Below are positions 15,042 to 22,550 of a DNA stretch of 39,728 bases, in pieces; the stretch's first letter is position 1, and every line of letters starts with the position of its first letter. The notes under the pieces are model-generated. The model was not told the DNA's origin, searched no databases, and worked only from the letters and a program-made list of their open reading frames with translations. Made by a program: the position numbers and the translations under genes. This DNA is from Clostridiales bacterium (GTDB lineage: Bacteria > Bacillota > Clostridia > Oscillospirales > Oscillospiraceae), in assembly GCA_022785125.1 (NCBI GenBank), contig JALFRA010000034.1:1-39728 (forward strand), read 5' to 3'.

Positions 15042-17403
15042 GTTTTTCCCGGACGGACTGCCCCAAGAACTGAAAGACAGCGGGCGCTGGTGCGTGTGGA
15101 GATACGAACAGCGAGAGGGCCGGGACAAGCCTACCAAAGTACCGTACAACCCCCGAACCGGGGGCGGGGCTATGTCCAACAACCCCAGCACCTTCACCGG
15201 CTACCAGACGGCTCTAAACGCCCTGGAGCGGGGCAGATATGACGGCCTGGGTGTGGGTGTGTTTGACAGCTTGTGTGCCGTTGACATTGACCACTGTATA
15301 GCGGAGGACGGCACCCCCTCCCCTCTTGCTGTGGACATTGTTTCCACAATGGAGAGCTACACCGAAACAAGCCCCAGCGGGCAAGGGGTAAGGATATTCT
15401 TCAAAGCCGCCGGTTTTACCTACGACAAGGCCCGCTATTACACCATGAACGCAAAACAAGGGCTGGAAATCTATGTTTCTGGCGCTACCAACAAGTTTTT
15501 GACCGTCACCGGCAACTCTGAACCCTGGGCGGGTGCTTTCCCCGTCCACGAGCGGGCGGAGGCATTGCAGACCATCCTCGACCGCTACATGGTGCGCCCC
15601 GCTCGAACCACTCCAGAGGCCACCAGAGCGCCCCAGGCACCCCTTGACCTGTCGGATACCGAGATCATCACAAAGGCTCACAACGCCCGCAACGGGGCCG
15701 CATTTGCCGCCCTGTGGAACGGGGACACTTCCGGCTATGGCAGTCATTCAGAGGCAGACATGGCCCTCTGCAACGCCCTGGCCTTTTGGACAGGATGCAA
15801 CGCCGGACAGATGGACAGACTTTTCAGATCGTCCGGCCTGATGCGGGAGAAATGGGACAGGCGGCAGAGCGGCAGCACCTATGGGGCCTTGACCATTGCG
15901 GAGGCTATCCGTACTTGCAGCGCCTCCTATGAGCCGCATACATACCCCCAAAAATTACCCAAAAATGCCCTGATAACACCCCCTAAATGCTCGCCGGAGC
16001 AAGTCAGACCGCCGGACTTTTCGGACGCTGGCAACTCTGAGGCATTTATCCAGATATACCGGGACACCCTTCTCTTTTCCGATGCCCTGGGCTGGATGGT
16101 GTGGAACAGTCAACGCTGGGAGCGCAGCGACCACAAGGCCCTCACCCTGGCAACCGAGCTATCCGGGGAAATGCTGGCAGATGCACAGCGGGAGAACCGC
16201 GCCGCTCTTGTAGCTATGGCAGAGGCAAAGGCAACAGAGGCGGAGGGTAGAAGCAAGCCGGAGGACATGGAGCGGGCCACCAATCGGGCCGCAAGTGCAA
16301 AGGCATACCTTACCCACACAAAGCGGACCCGCAGCGCCGGACGGCTGAAAAGTATGCTGGAGCTGGCAAAGCCCGCCTTTGTGGTTAAGGCCGACACCCT
16401 GGACGCAAACCCGGCAGACCTGAACACCCCCGCCGGGATTATTGACCTAACCACTGGGGCGCTACGGCCCCATGACCGGGCAGCACGATGTAGCCAGATC
16501 ACCACCGCCTCCCCCGGAGAACAGGGGGCGCAGATGTGGGACACCTTCCTGGACACCATCACCCAGGGGGACAACAGCTTGCGGGGATTCCTCCAGCTTG
16601 TGGCGGGTATGGCCCTCCACGGCAAAGTCTACCATGAAGGGCTGATCCTGGCCCACGGAGCGGGCCGCAACGGCAAAAGCACCTTTTTTAATGCCCTGGC
16701 CGCTGTCCTGGGTGACTATGCCGGAAGTATCGACATCGACACCTTTACTACCGACAAGCAGAACAGAGGCGCAGCCCTGGCAACCCTGCGAGGCAAGCGC
16801 CTTGTGATTGCCGGAGAGCTGGAGGAAGGGCGGCGGCTATCCGTTGCCACGGTGAAAAAGGTATGCTCTACCGACCGGATCACCATCGAAGAAAAGTACA
16901 AGGCCCCGGAGACCATCACCCCCTCCCATACCTTGTGCCTGTTTACCAACCATCTACCCCGTGTTGGCAGCACCGACCCCGGCACCTGGCGGCGGCTGAT
17001 CGTGGTACCCTTCCGTGCCACCATCCCCACACAGGGGAGCCGGTCAAACTATGGTGACATTCTGGTGCGAGATGCCGGGCCGTCTATCCTGTCCTGGGCC
17101 ATTGAAGGAGCTGTGAACTTTGCACGCAACGGCTACCAGCTCCAGACCCCGGATGTGGTGGAGGAAGCCACAGAAACATACCGAGGGCAGGAGGACTGGG
17201 TGGGCAACTTCCTGGCGGAGTGCTGCACCCTGGGGCCAGGTGTGTGGGTTCCATCCTCTGAACTGTACCAGCGTTACCGCCAATGGGCGGAAAATTCGGG
17301 GGACTACGTGCGCCGTCTGCCTGACTTCAATGCAGCCCTGGAAAATCGGGGACTATCCCGAAAAAAGACAAAGACCTGCAACGTGTGGCAGGGTGTTGCA
17401 TGA
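15034..17403 (+). CDS. P4-type primase-helicase (replication protein)
   Basis: This 789-residue replication protein combines priming and unwinding, like phage P4 alpha and PICI Pri/Rep. Residues ~10-200 resemble a primase-polymerase domain, with the acidic motif AVDIDHC (82-88) and SPSGQGVRIFF (113-123). A middle D5_N-like helical region (~330-510) leads to a superfamily 3 helicase: Walker A GAGRNGKST (542-550), Walker B RLVIAGELEEG (~589-599), sensor TNHLPRV (~637) and an arginine-finger segment GTWRRLIVVPF. The TTG start at 15034 overlaps the previous gene by 8 bases and has a GAGGGGGCGG site. An iteron-rich region follows directly. All key motifs are intact. Confidence 0.9.
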   Translation: MTRFFPDGLPQELKDSGRWCVWRYEQREGRDKPTKVPYNPRTGGGAMSNNPSTFTGYQTALNALERGRYDGLGVGVFDSLCAVDIDHCIAEDGTPSPLAVDIVSTMESYTETSPSGQGVRIFFKAAGFTYDKARYYTMNAKQGLEIYVSGATNKFLTVTGNSEPWAGAFPVHERAEALQTILDRYMVRPARTTPEATRAPQAPLDLSDTEIITKAHNARNGAAFAALWNGDTSGYGSHSEADMALCNALAFWTGCNAGQMDRLFRSSGLMREKWDRRQSGSTYGALTIAEAIRTCSASYEPHTYPQKLPKNALITPPKCSPEQVRPPDFSDAGNSEAFIQIYRDTLLFSDALGWMVWNSQRWERSDHKALTLATELSGEMLADAQRENRAALVAMAEAKATEAEGRSKPEDMERATNRAASAKAYLTHTKRTRSAGRLKSMLELAKPAFVVKADTLDANPADLNTPAGIIDLTTGALRPHDRAARCSQITTASPGEQGAQMWDTFLDTITQGDNSLRGFLQLVAGMALHGKVYHEGLILAHGAGRNGKSTFFNALAAVLGDYAGSIDIDTFTTDKQNRGAALATLRGKRLVIAGELEEGRRLSVATVKKVCSTDRITIEEKYKAPETITPSHTLCLFTNHLPRVGSTDPGTWRRLIVVPFRATIPTQGSRSNYGDILVRDAGPSILSWAIEGAVNFARNGYQLQTPDVVEEATETYRGQEDWVGNFLAECCTLGPGVWVPSSELYQRYRQWAENSGDYVRRLPDFNAALENRGLSRKKTKTCNVWQGVA

Positions 17404-17410
17404 CTTAAAA

Positions 17411-17592
17411 GGTGGAGCTACTAGGTGGAGGTGGAGCTACTTTCCTATTGTTTAAAAAAATCGGAAAAAATTAAAACCCTATAGGGACTTTTGGGGAAAT
17501 AGCTCCACCGCCTCCACCAAAACCCGCAATCCCTTGTGGGAGTGGGGATATAGCCGGTGGAGGCGCTTCCACTCAACCTCCACCCGGTGGAG
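17411..17592. other. Iteron-rich putative replication origin of the element
   Basis: GGTGGAG occurs eight times in 182 bases: rightward at 17411, 17424, 17430, 17556 and 17586, and inverted at 17503, 17512 and 17578. Two copies extend to GGTGGAGCTAC (17411, 17430). One pair forms CTCCACC-C-GGTGGAG (17578-17592). Between the clusters lies an AT-rich tract (17441-17480). Repeats, an AT-rich unwinding zone and position just after a P4-type primase-helicase together suggest an origin. There is no coding sequence in 17404-17641. Confidence 0.7.
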
Positions 17593-17641
17593 ATACACCC
17601 ACAGTTTTCAATGTATTTAGGCATAAAACGAGGGAAAAGAA

Positions 17642-18250
17642 ATGTACTACCAAAGCAACGCCGGAGGCTGGAACCGTAGCCACGGACAGGTGGAGCGTAC
17701 ACCCCGGATTGATTCCTTTGAGCTGCCAATGGGCACATCATTGGGTATTATCCGTTGTGGATGTGAAGTCCTGGGAGACACGCCCATAGAGATCAACACA
17801 GAGGGTACAACCGCCTGCATTTACCCAACAAGCTGGGGAGAAGGCACAATGGTAAAACTATCACACAAGCCAAACGGTTATGGGGGAAAGCCACAGACCT
17901 TTTTTCTGTGCCCTCAGTGTGGGGAAAGGGTACGGTATCTGTACCTGAAGGAAAACCTGTTTCTTTGCCGCCAGTGCGCCAGACTGAACTACCGCAGCCA
18001 ACAAAAAACAAGAGATTCCACGACAGATTATTGCCGTGGTATGAAGTACGTCAGCAAAAACCTTCTTCCGTCACCTTTTTTTATAGATGGCTTCACCTTT
18101 ATGGATTACCAACCTGAAAAGCCGAGCGGGATGTGGCGAAAAACGTACAGCAAGCACTTAAATAAGTTTTCTTACTACCAGAATAGGTATAAGCGGCAGC
18201 TTCTCATGGATATTACCAAATTGAACTTAAAAGCAAATAAAGGAGAATAA
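17642..18250 (+). CDS. Zinc-ribbon protein of unknown function
   Basis: This 202-residue protein has one clear feature, a zinc ribbon with CPQCGERVRYLYLKENLFLC then RQC (C-x2-C-x16-C-x2-C) near residues 90-115, followed by a basic helical tail. Similar single-ribbon proteins occur in phages and integrative elements, where nucleic-acid binding is usually assumed. An N-terminal cysteine pair (RCGC) may add to metal binding. It follows the iteron region and precedes the lipoprotein by 3 bases. Codon use is more A+T-rich toward its end. I do not recognise a function. Confidence 0.7.
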   Translation: MYYQSNAGGWNRSHGQVERTPRIDSFELPMGTSLGIIRCGCEVLGDTPIEINTEGTTACIYPTSWGEGTMVKLSHKPNGYGGKPQTFFLCPQCGERVRYLYLKENLFLCRQCARLNYRSQQKTRDSTTDYCRGMKYVSKNLLPSPFFIDGFTFMDYQPEKPSGMWRKTYSKHLNKFSYYQNRYKRQLLMDITKLNLKANKGE

Positions 18251-18253
18251 GCA

Positions 18254-18646
18254 ATGAAAAGATTTAAAATCGTTCCCCTTGCTTGTGCACTTGCTATTCT
18301 GATCGGTGTTCTTACTGGATGCGCAACAGCACCGGAACGCCCCTCCAGCGCCTCCACAGCGGACGTACAGGCTGTGCAAAAGGCTGTGGTACTATTCGAC
18401 ACCTCTACTGTAAAAATCGTCCTGGAGGGCGCAGAAACCACCGTAACGGACAAGACCACCGGAACCGAGTACAGCTATACCACCACCCGGAAACTCACCA
18501 CCCAGCAGCCCACGCTGGAGCAGATGAAAGCCCGCTGTATTGCCCGGACTTCCGCAAACACCGCCACACTGAAAATCGAGCTGGCCGGGGCGCTGATCGT
18601 GGTTACTGACAAGACCACCGGACAAGTCTATTATATCGACCCCTGA
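18254..18646 (+). CDS. Small lipoprotein, likely element cargo
   Basis: This 130-residue protein has a lipoprotein signal peptide with lipobox LTGC (C23 lipidated) and no membrane segment after it, so it should be anchored outside the cell membrane. The mature part contains two related units: STVKIVLEG...TTVTDKTTGTEYSY and ATLKIELAG...IVVTDKTTGQVYYI, separated by about 45 residues, suggesting an internal duplication of a small beta structure. AAAGGAGAA precedes the ATG. It is the last gene before attR, where satellites usually carry accessory genes. Phage-borne lipoproteins can block superinfection; that is possible here but unproven. Confidence 0.75.
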   Translation: MKRFKIVPLACALAILIGVLTGCATAPERPSSASTADVQAVQKAVVLFDTSTVKIVLEGAETTVTDKTTGTEYSYTTTRKLTTQQPTLEQMKARCIARTSANTATLKIELAGALIVVTDKTTGQVYYIDP

Positions 18647-18660
18647 CACCGCCTAAGGCC

Positions 18661-18714
18661 TGACCCTTTTTGACCCTTCAAAATACCCTTTAGCCGCTTT
18701 TCTACCCTTTACAG
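18661..18714 (+). repeat. Right arm-type integrase sites
   Basis: TGACCCTTT (18661), TGACCCTTC (18671), TACCCTTTA (18684) and TACCCTTTACAG (18703) lie in the same orientation as the left-end copies; the last shares CCCTTTACAG with the copy at 12132-12144. The rest of 18647-18805 holds no gene, only a 7-bp inverted pair AAATTGC/GCAATTT at 18741-18780. Confidence 0.6.
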
Positions 18715-18805
18715 TCATACCCACTATTTACACTTATCCAAAATTGCAAGCGGCAAAAATACAGGCAATGACAGCAATTTACGCACAATAATCAGCATTT
18801 TTTAA

Positions 18806-18830
18806 TTCAAGTCCTGTATCGTCCACCAGA
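18806..18830 (+). repeat. attR: 25-bp direct repeat
   Basis: Exact copy of 12038-12062. It is a tRNA-Val 3' fragment without the rest of the tRNA, marking the far end of the element. Confidence 0.93.
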
Positions 18831-18834
18831 CCAA

Positions 18835-18871
18835 TCCCCTGAAGCCGCAAGGCTTCAGGGGATTTTGTTTT
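18835..18871 (+). terminator. Original tRNA-Val terminator, now beyond attR
   Basis: A perfect 12-bp stem (18835-18846 with 18851-18862), GCAA loop and TTTTGTTTT tail. It begins 5 bases after attR, where the tRNA's native terminator would lie before insertion. Confidence 0.9.
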
Positions 18872-18907
18872 GCCTAAAAACAGGTTTTAGCCTTGTTGTA
18901 TGACGTC

Positions 18908-18940
18908 CCCCTGGAACCACACGGTTCCAGGGGTTTTTGT
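18908..18940 (+). terminator. Second tandem terminator
   Basis: CCCCTGGAACC (18908-18918) pairs with GGTTCCAGGGG (18923-18933) around ACAC, followed by TTTTTG. Its CGGTTCCAGGG text is shared with the element's own terminator at 12083-12093. Confidence 0.85.
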
Positions 18941-18995
18941 TTGAATGAAAGCGGACCTTTTGGGGAAACTCCATAGAACCATTCCGCTATTTGTA

Positions 18996-20426
18996 TCAAC
19001 CTGTTTGATCCATAAAGCGATTTGCCCACTCATAATCCGGCGGGGTACACAAACTGACCAGCACATATACCAGCGCCGACCCTGCCACGCCCAGCACGAT
19101 CCGCAATGCAGACTGCTGTTCCCAGAAACTCGGCAGCGGTACCCCCAACTGGATCATCAAATGATATCCGCAGTACGCCAGGCCGGAGAGCATGGCCGCC
19201 AATGCGCCCTGCCTGTTCCCTCTCCGCCAGATAAAGCCGGCAATGAGCGGAATAAACGCCCCGGTGGTAATCATATCAGAGGCGATCCACGCGATTTCCA
19301 GAATGGAACGGATCTTCAACGCAATCAGAAGGGCCGCGGCAGTTACGCAGAGGGTGGCGATCCGGGAAAAGCGCAGCTGCGCCTGCTCCTCCATCGGTCT
19401 GAGGTTCAGGTCGATGGTCAGGGTCATGGCTCCGGTATTGATGAGGGAATCCATGGTGGACATGATGGCGGCAGAGATCCCCACAAACACCAATGCGCCC
19501 AGCGCCGGGGGCATATAATCCATGACGATGGCTGTGACCACGCCGCCCTCCGGCATAGCGTCAAAGAGCACAAAGGCCGCCATGCCGCTGAGCACCACGA
19601 TCAGGTAAAGAGGGATATAGGCAAAAAAGCCGATCATGGCCATTCGCCGCGCGTCCCGACTTGTTTTTGTGGCGGAGATGCGCTGCCATACATTTGCCTG
19701 TATGGTCCACGCACAGCCAAAGGTAATGATATACACGATATAGTCGCCGGCGCCTGCCATGATGCTCATATAGTCCTGCTTGCCTGCCGACTGAGCAGCC
19801 TGGCCGATCCCGTCTATCCCCCCGGCATGGAACATGGCGATCCCAAAGACCGCCACCGCCGCCAGCACCAGCAGCCAGAATTGAATGATGTCGGTGAGCA
19901 CCACACCCCGAAACCCGCCAAACAGCGAATAGATCAGGACGATCAATGTGCCCAGCAGCACGGCCGCTTCATAATCCAGCCCCAGATAGGTACCGAAAAA
20001 ATTGCCTACGCCCACCATCTGGGAGGCGGCGGAAAAGGTCATGAAAAGCAGGATCATGACGGAAAGCATTTTGGAGACCCCTTTGGAATAGCGTTCCTCC
20101 ATCATCTTCCCCTGAGTCAGGAACCCCACCCGCCGGATGGCCTTGGCGGCAATGGTGATCAGCAGCGTGGACAGCAGTACCGGCACGCCGTAATACCAGA
20201 AGGCGCCCAGACCCTGTTGATAGGCCAGATCCGCCGTAGACAAAGCGGAACCGGCCCCCCACCACGACGCGATAAAGGTGATTGACAGCGCCCAGGCGGG
20301 CAATGTGCGCCCGGCAAAGAAATAATCCAATACCGAGTGATTTTTCTTTTCTCTGGATACTGCCAGCAGCAGCACGGCAAAGTAGACCAGCAGCCCCACC
20401 AGGGATACCGTTTGCAGCTTTGTCAA
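18996..20426 (-). CDS. Sodium:solute symporter (SSS family)
   Basis: This 476-residue integral membrane protein has about 13 hydrophobic segments and belongs to the SSS family (TC 2.A.21; relatives carry proline, pantothenate, sugars or carboxylates with Na+). Family marks include LDYFFAGRTLPAWALSITFIASWWGAGS near the N-terminus, the long amphipathic GGFRGVVLTDIIQFWLL, and an AIMSTMDSLINTGAM segment matching the SSS sodium-site helix. The start is a TTG with GGGAGG 9 bases upstream. It is 27 bases downstream of the VWA gene and may be co-transcribed with it. The substrate cannot be assigned. It converges with the tandem terminators from tRNA-Val. Confidence 0.9.
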   Translation of the reverse strand: MTKLQTVSLVGLLVYFAVLLLAVSREKKNHSVLDYFFAGRTLPAWALSITFIASWWGAGSALSTADLAYQQGLGAFWYYGVPVLLSTLLITIAAKAIRRVGFLTQGKMMEERYSKGVSKMLSVMILLFMTFSAASQMVGVGNFFGTYLGLDYEAAVLLGTLIVLIYSLFGGFRGVVLTDIIQFWLLVLAAVAVFGIAMFHAGGIDGIGQAAQSAGKQDYMSIMAGAGDYIVYIITFGCAWTIQANVWQRISATKTSRDARRMAMIGFFAYIPLYLIVVLSGMAAFVLFDAMPEGGVVTAIVMDYMPPALGALVFVGISAAIMSTMDSLINTGAMTLTIDLNLRPMEEQAQLRFSRIATLCVTAAALLIALKIRSILEIAWIASDMITTGAFIPLIAGFIWRRGNRQGALAAMLSGLAYCGYHLMIQLGVPLPSFWEQQSALRIVLGVAGSALVYVLVSLCTPPDYEWANRFMDQTG

Positions 20427-20453
20427 TTTCTCAACCTCCCGCCCCCGTGGCGA

Positions 20454-21656
20454 TCAGTAGCGGACCAGCAGCCGTTCAATGCCCCGCTCCAGGCCATCCA
20501 CAGTCAGGTCATACATATCAAAGATCTTGGCCAGTTCATCATAGGTGGTGGCCCAATAGGAGGACAGCTCCGCTCTGGGCTGGGGATTCAGCCAAATGAT
20601 ATGGGCGTATCGTTCTTTTAATTGCTTCAGATAATCGATGCCGGCCTGTTTGCCATAACTTCTGGCACGCCAGTCATATTTGGGATAATACAGCTCCTCC
20701 GGCGCCATCATGGCGTCCCCCACCACGATGACCCGATACTCACTGTCCAGATTGGACAGCACGCTGTCGGTATCCTCCCCGATATCAAAGAGGGTGGGCT
20801 CCAGATGGAGGCGCTCATAGATGCAGTTGTGGAAATAGTAGACCTTCAGATCTTTAAAGGTGTTGGACCGCTCCGCCGCCTGGAACAGCTGGCTGCACAG
20901 CCCGGCATAGTAGTCCATGGAGCCGCCGGAGTCCATCAGCAGAAGCACCTTGATGCTATTCTTCCGGGGACGCTGGTAGACCACCTTCAACCGCCCGGCG
21001 TTGTCGCCGGTCTCCCGGATGGTGGCGTCCACATCCAGCTCCGTGCGGTCCGGCTCAGCCTGGACCGAGAGCTGGCGCAGCTTGCGGAAGGCCATCTGGA
21101 ACTGGCGGATGTCCAGGGTGTTGTCCTGGCGGAAGTCCCGGAACCGCCTCTCCCCCGCCACCATAAAGGCCGAGCGGTTGCGGCTCTGTCCTCCCACCCG
21201 GATGCCTCCCAGCTTCTTGCCGTTGTTGCCGAAGGGGCTGAAGCCATCCCGGCCGATCCACTTGCTGCCGCCGTTGTGCTCGCCGTCCTGATCCTTCAGC
21301 CGCTCCTCAAACCGCTTGAGCACCTCTTCCATGCTCAGGCCGTTCTGCTCCATCAGCCGCTGGAACTGTTCCAAATGATCCAGCGCCTCCAGCTCCGGGC
21401 CGTTGAGCCACTCCAGCAGCTCCGGAGGCAGCTCCCGGGTATTCCGGGCAATGTCGCCGAAGAACTCCAGGAAAGCCCGGTCAAAGTCGTCATACCGCGC
21501 CTCGCTCTTGACCAGTACCGCCCGGCAGGTGCTGTAAAATCCCATCAGCGTCATGCCGTGGAGCCCCTGCTTCAGCGCCTCCATCAGCGTCATCCACTCA
21601 TCCAGCGAGACGGGCACCCCTCTGGCACGCAGCAGATAAAAAAAGGATGTAAACAT
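20454..21656 (-). CDS. CoxE-like VWA-domain protein
   Basis: This 400-residue soluble protein has an N-terminal helical region, a Gly/Arg-rich middle, and a C-terminal von Willebrand factor A domain (~235-385). The metal-binding motif reads D242-S-G-G-S246-M, so the usual D-x-S-x-S has Gly in place of the middle Ser. It lies 3 bases after a MoxR-type ATPase gene; MoxR-VWA pairs act as chaperones that insert metals or activate large enzymes (as in CoxD/CoxE). No obvious client is adjacent except the downstream symporter or the upstream radical SAM protein. The client is unknown. Confidence 0.82.
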   Translation of the reverse strand: MFTSFFYLLRARGVPVSLDEWMTLMEALKQGLHGMTLMGFYSTCRAVLVKSEARYDDFDRAFLEFFGDIARNTRELPPELLEWLNGPELEALDHLEQFQRLMEQNGLSMEEVLKRFEERLKDQDGEHNGGSKWIGRDGFSPFGNNGKKLGGIRVGGQSRNRSAFMVAGERRFRDFRQDNTLDIRQFQMAFRKLRQLSVQAEPDRTELDVDATIRETGDNAGRLKVVYQRPRKNSIKVLLLMDSGGSMDYYAGLCSQLFQAAERSNTFKDLKVYYFHNCIYERLHLEPTLFDIGEDTDSVLSNLDSEYRVIVVGDAMMAPEELYYPKYDWRARSYGKQAGIDYLKQLKERYAHIIWLNPQPRAELSSYWATTYDELAKIFDMYDLTVDGLERGIERLLVRY

Positions 21657-21659
21657 ATC

Positions 21660-22469
21660 TTACCTCAGCTTTTCCCGAACCAGACGCACATCCTTCTCCT
21701 TTTTCAGCAGCACCCCCAGGAAGGGCAGTTCCGACGTGATGCGCTCGGGATCGATGCCCCCCAGAATGAGGGCCTGCACCCAGTCGATCAGCTCAGATGT
21801 GCTGGGCCGCTTCTCCAGGCCCCGCAGGGAACGCAGCCAGTAGAAGGCCTCGATCACCTGAGAGAGCAGGATCTGATCCACATCCCCCAGATGGACTTTT
21901 ACGATTTTCTCCATCTGCTGGGCGTCCGGGAACTGGATATAGTGGAAGATACACCGGCGCAGGAAGGCGTCGGGCAGCTCCTTCTCGGCATTGGAGGTAA
22001 TGATGACCACCGGGCGCTGCCTGGCCTTGACGGTCTCCTTGGTCTCAGGCACATAGAACTCCATCCGGTCCAGCTCCCACAGCAGGTCGTTGGGGAACTC
22101 CAGATCGGCCTTGTCCACCTCATCGATGAGCAGGACCACCTGCTCTTCCGACTGGAAGGCCTCGCCCAGCTTGCCCAGCTTGATATATTTGGCGATGTCG
22201 TCCACGGCCTCGCCGAACTGGCTGTCGTAGAGACGCTGCACCACGTCGTAGACATACAGGCCGTCCTGGGCCTTGGTGGTGGATTTGACGCTCCAGGTAA
22301 TGAGCTGCCGGTCCATGGATTCGGCAATGGCCTGGGCCAGCACAGTTTTGCCGGTACCCGGCTCGCCCTTGATCAGCAGGGGCTTGCCCAGGGCCAGCGC
22401 AATATTGACCGCCTCCTGCAGCTCCTGGGAGGCCACATAGGTCTCGGTTCCGCGAAAGGTCTGCTTCAT
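21660..22469 (-). CDS. MoxR-family AAA+ ATPase
   Basis: This 269-residue AAA+ ATPase has Walker A GEPGTGKT (35-42), Walker B VVLLIDEVDK (111-120), sensor 1 ITSNAEKELP near 157-165 and an arginine finger in FLRRC. MoxR proteins act with VWA partners to mature or activate protein complexes. A GGAG site lies 8 bases from the ATG, and the partner VWA gene follows immediately; its ribosome site lies within this gene's end. The pair begins just after the terminator of the radical SAM gene, so it should have its own promoter within 22470-22507, where I see only a weak TAATTATGAT. Confidence 0.88.
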   Translation of the reverse strand: MKQTFRGTETYVASQELQEAVNIALALGKPLLIKGEPGTGKTVLAQAIAESMDRQLITWSVKSTTKAQDGLYVYDVVQRLYDSQFGEAVDDIAKYIKLGKLGEAFQSEEQVVLLIDEVDKADLEFPNDLLWELDRMEFYVPETKETVKARQRPVVIITSNAEKELPDAFLRRCIFHYIQFPDAQQMEKIVKVHLGDVDQILLSQVIEAFYWLRSLRGLEKRPSTSELIDWVQALILGGIDPERITSELPFLGVLLKKEKDVRLVREKLR

Positions 22470-22507
22470 GGTATAAACTCCTTATTTCATCATAATTAAG
22501 ACAGAAC

Positions 22508-22540
22508 AGGCGGCCCAGCCTGAAGCCGGACCGCCTGTCA
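22508..22540 (-). terminator. Terminator after the radical SAM gene
   Basis: Bases 22508-22521 pair with 22527-22540; two plus-strand mismatches become G-U pairs in the minus-strand RNA, followed by TCTGTCTTAATT. It probably marks the end of the large sigma-54 operon. Confidence 0.75.
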
Positions 22541-22550
22541 AATCCGCATA

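Larger units (their letters stand above)
12038..18830. mobile_element. 6.8-kb integrated satellite-like element in tRNA-Val
   Basis: The element is bounded by 25-bp direct repeats, one being the tRNA-Val 3' end. It carries an integrase next to attL, a repressor, divergent small DNA-binding genes including an excisionase, a P4-type primase-helicase, an iteron-rich region, a zinc-ribbon protein and a lipoprotein. The int-repressor / divergent xis-primase-ori order is that of phage-inducible chromosomal islands and P4-like satellites. No relaxase, terminase, capsid or tail gene is recognisable, so mobilisation would need a helper. An integrative mobilizable element that has lost its relaxase is the alternative. 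The chromosome flanks join cleanly if the element is removed. Confidence 0.88.

Noticed and set aside
17411-17592. GGTGGAG repeats as a CRISPR array
   Set aside because: The repeats are 7-11 bases, occur in both orientations and lack uniform spacers; an iteron origin fits better. No cas gene is present in the window.
12038-18830. Remnant of a full prophage
   Set aside because: No structural, lysis or terminase gene or fragment is visible and the gene set is compact and intact, which suits a satellite or small integrative element better than a decayed phage.
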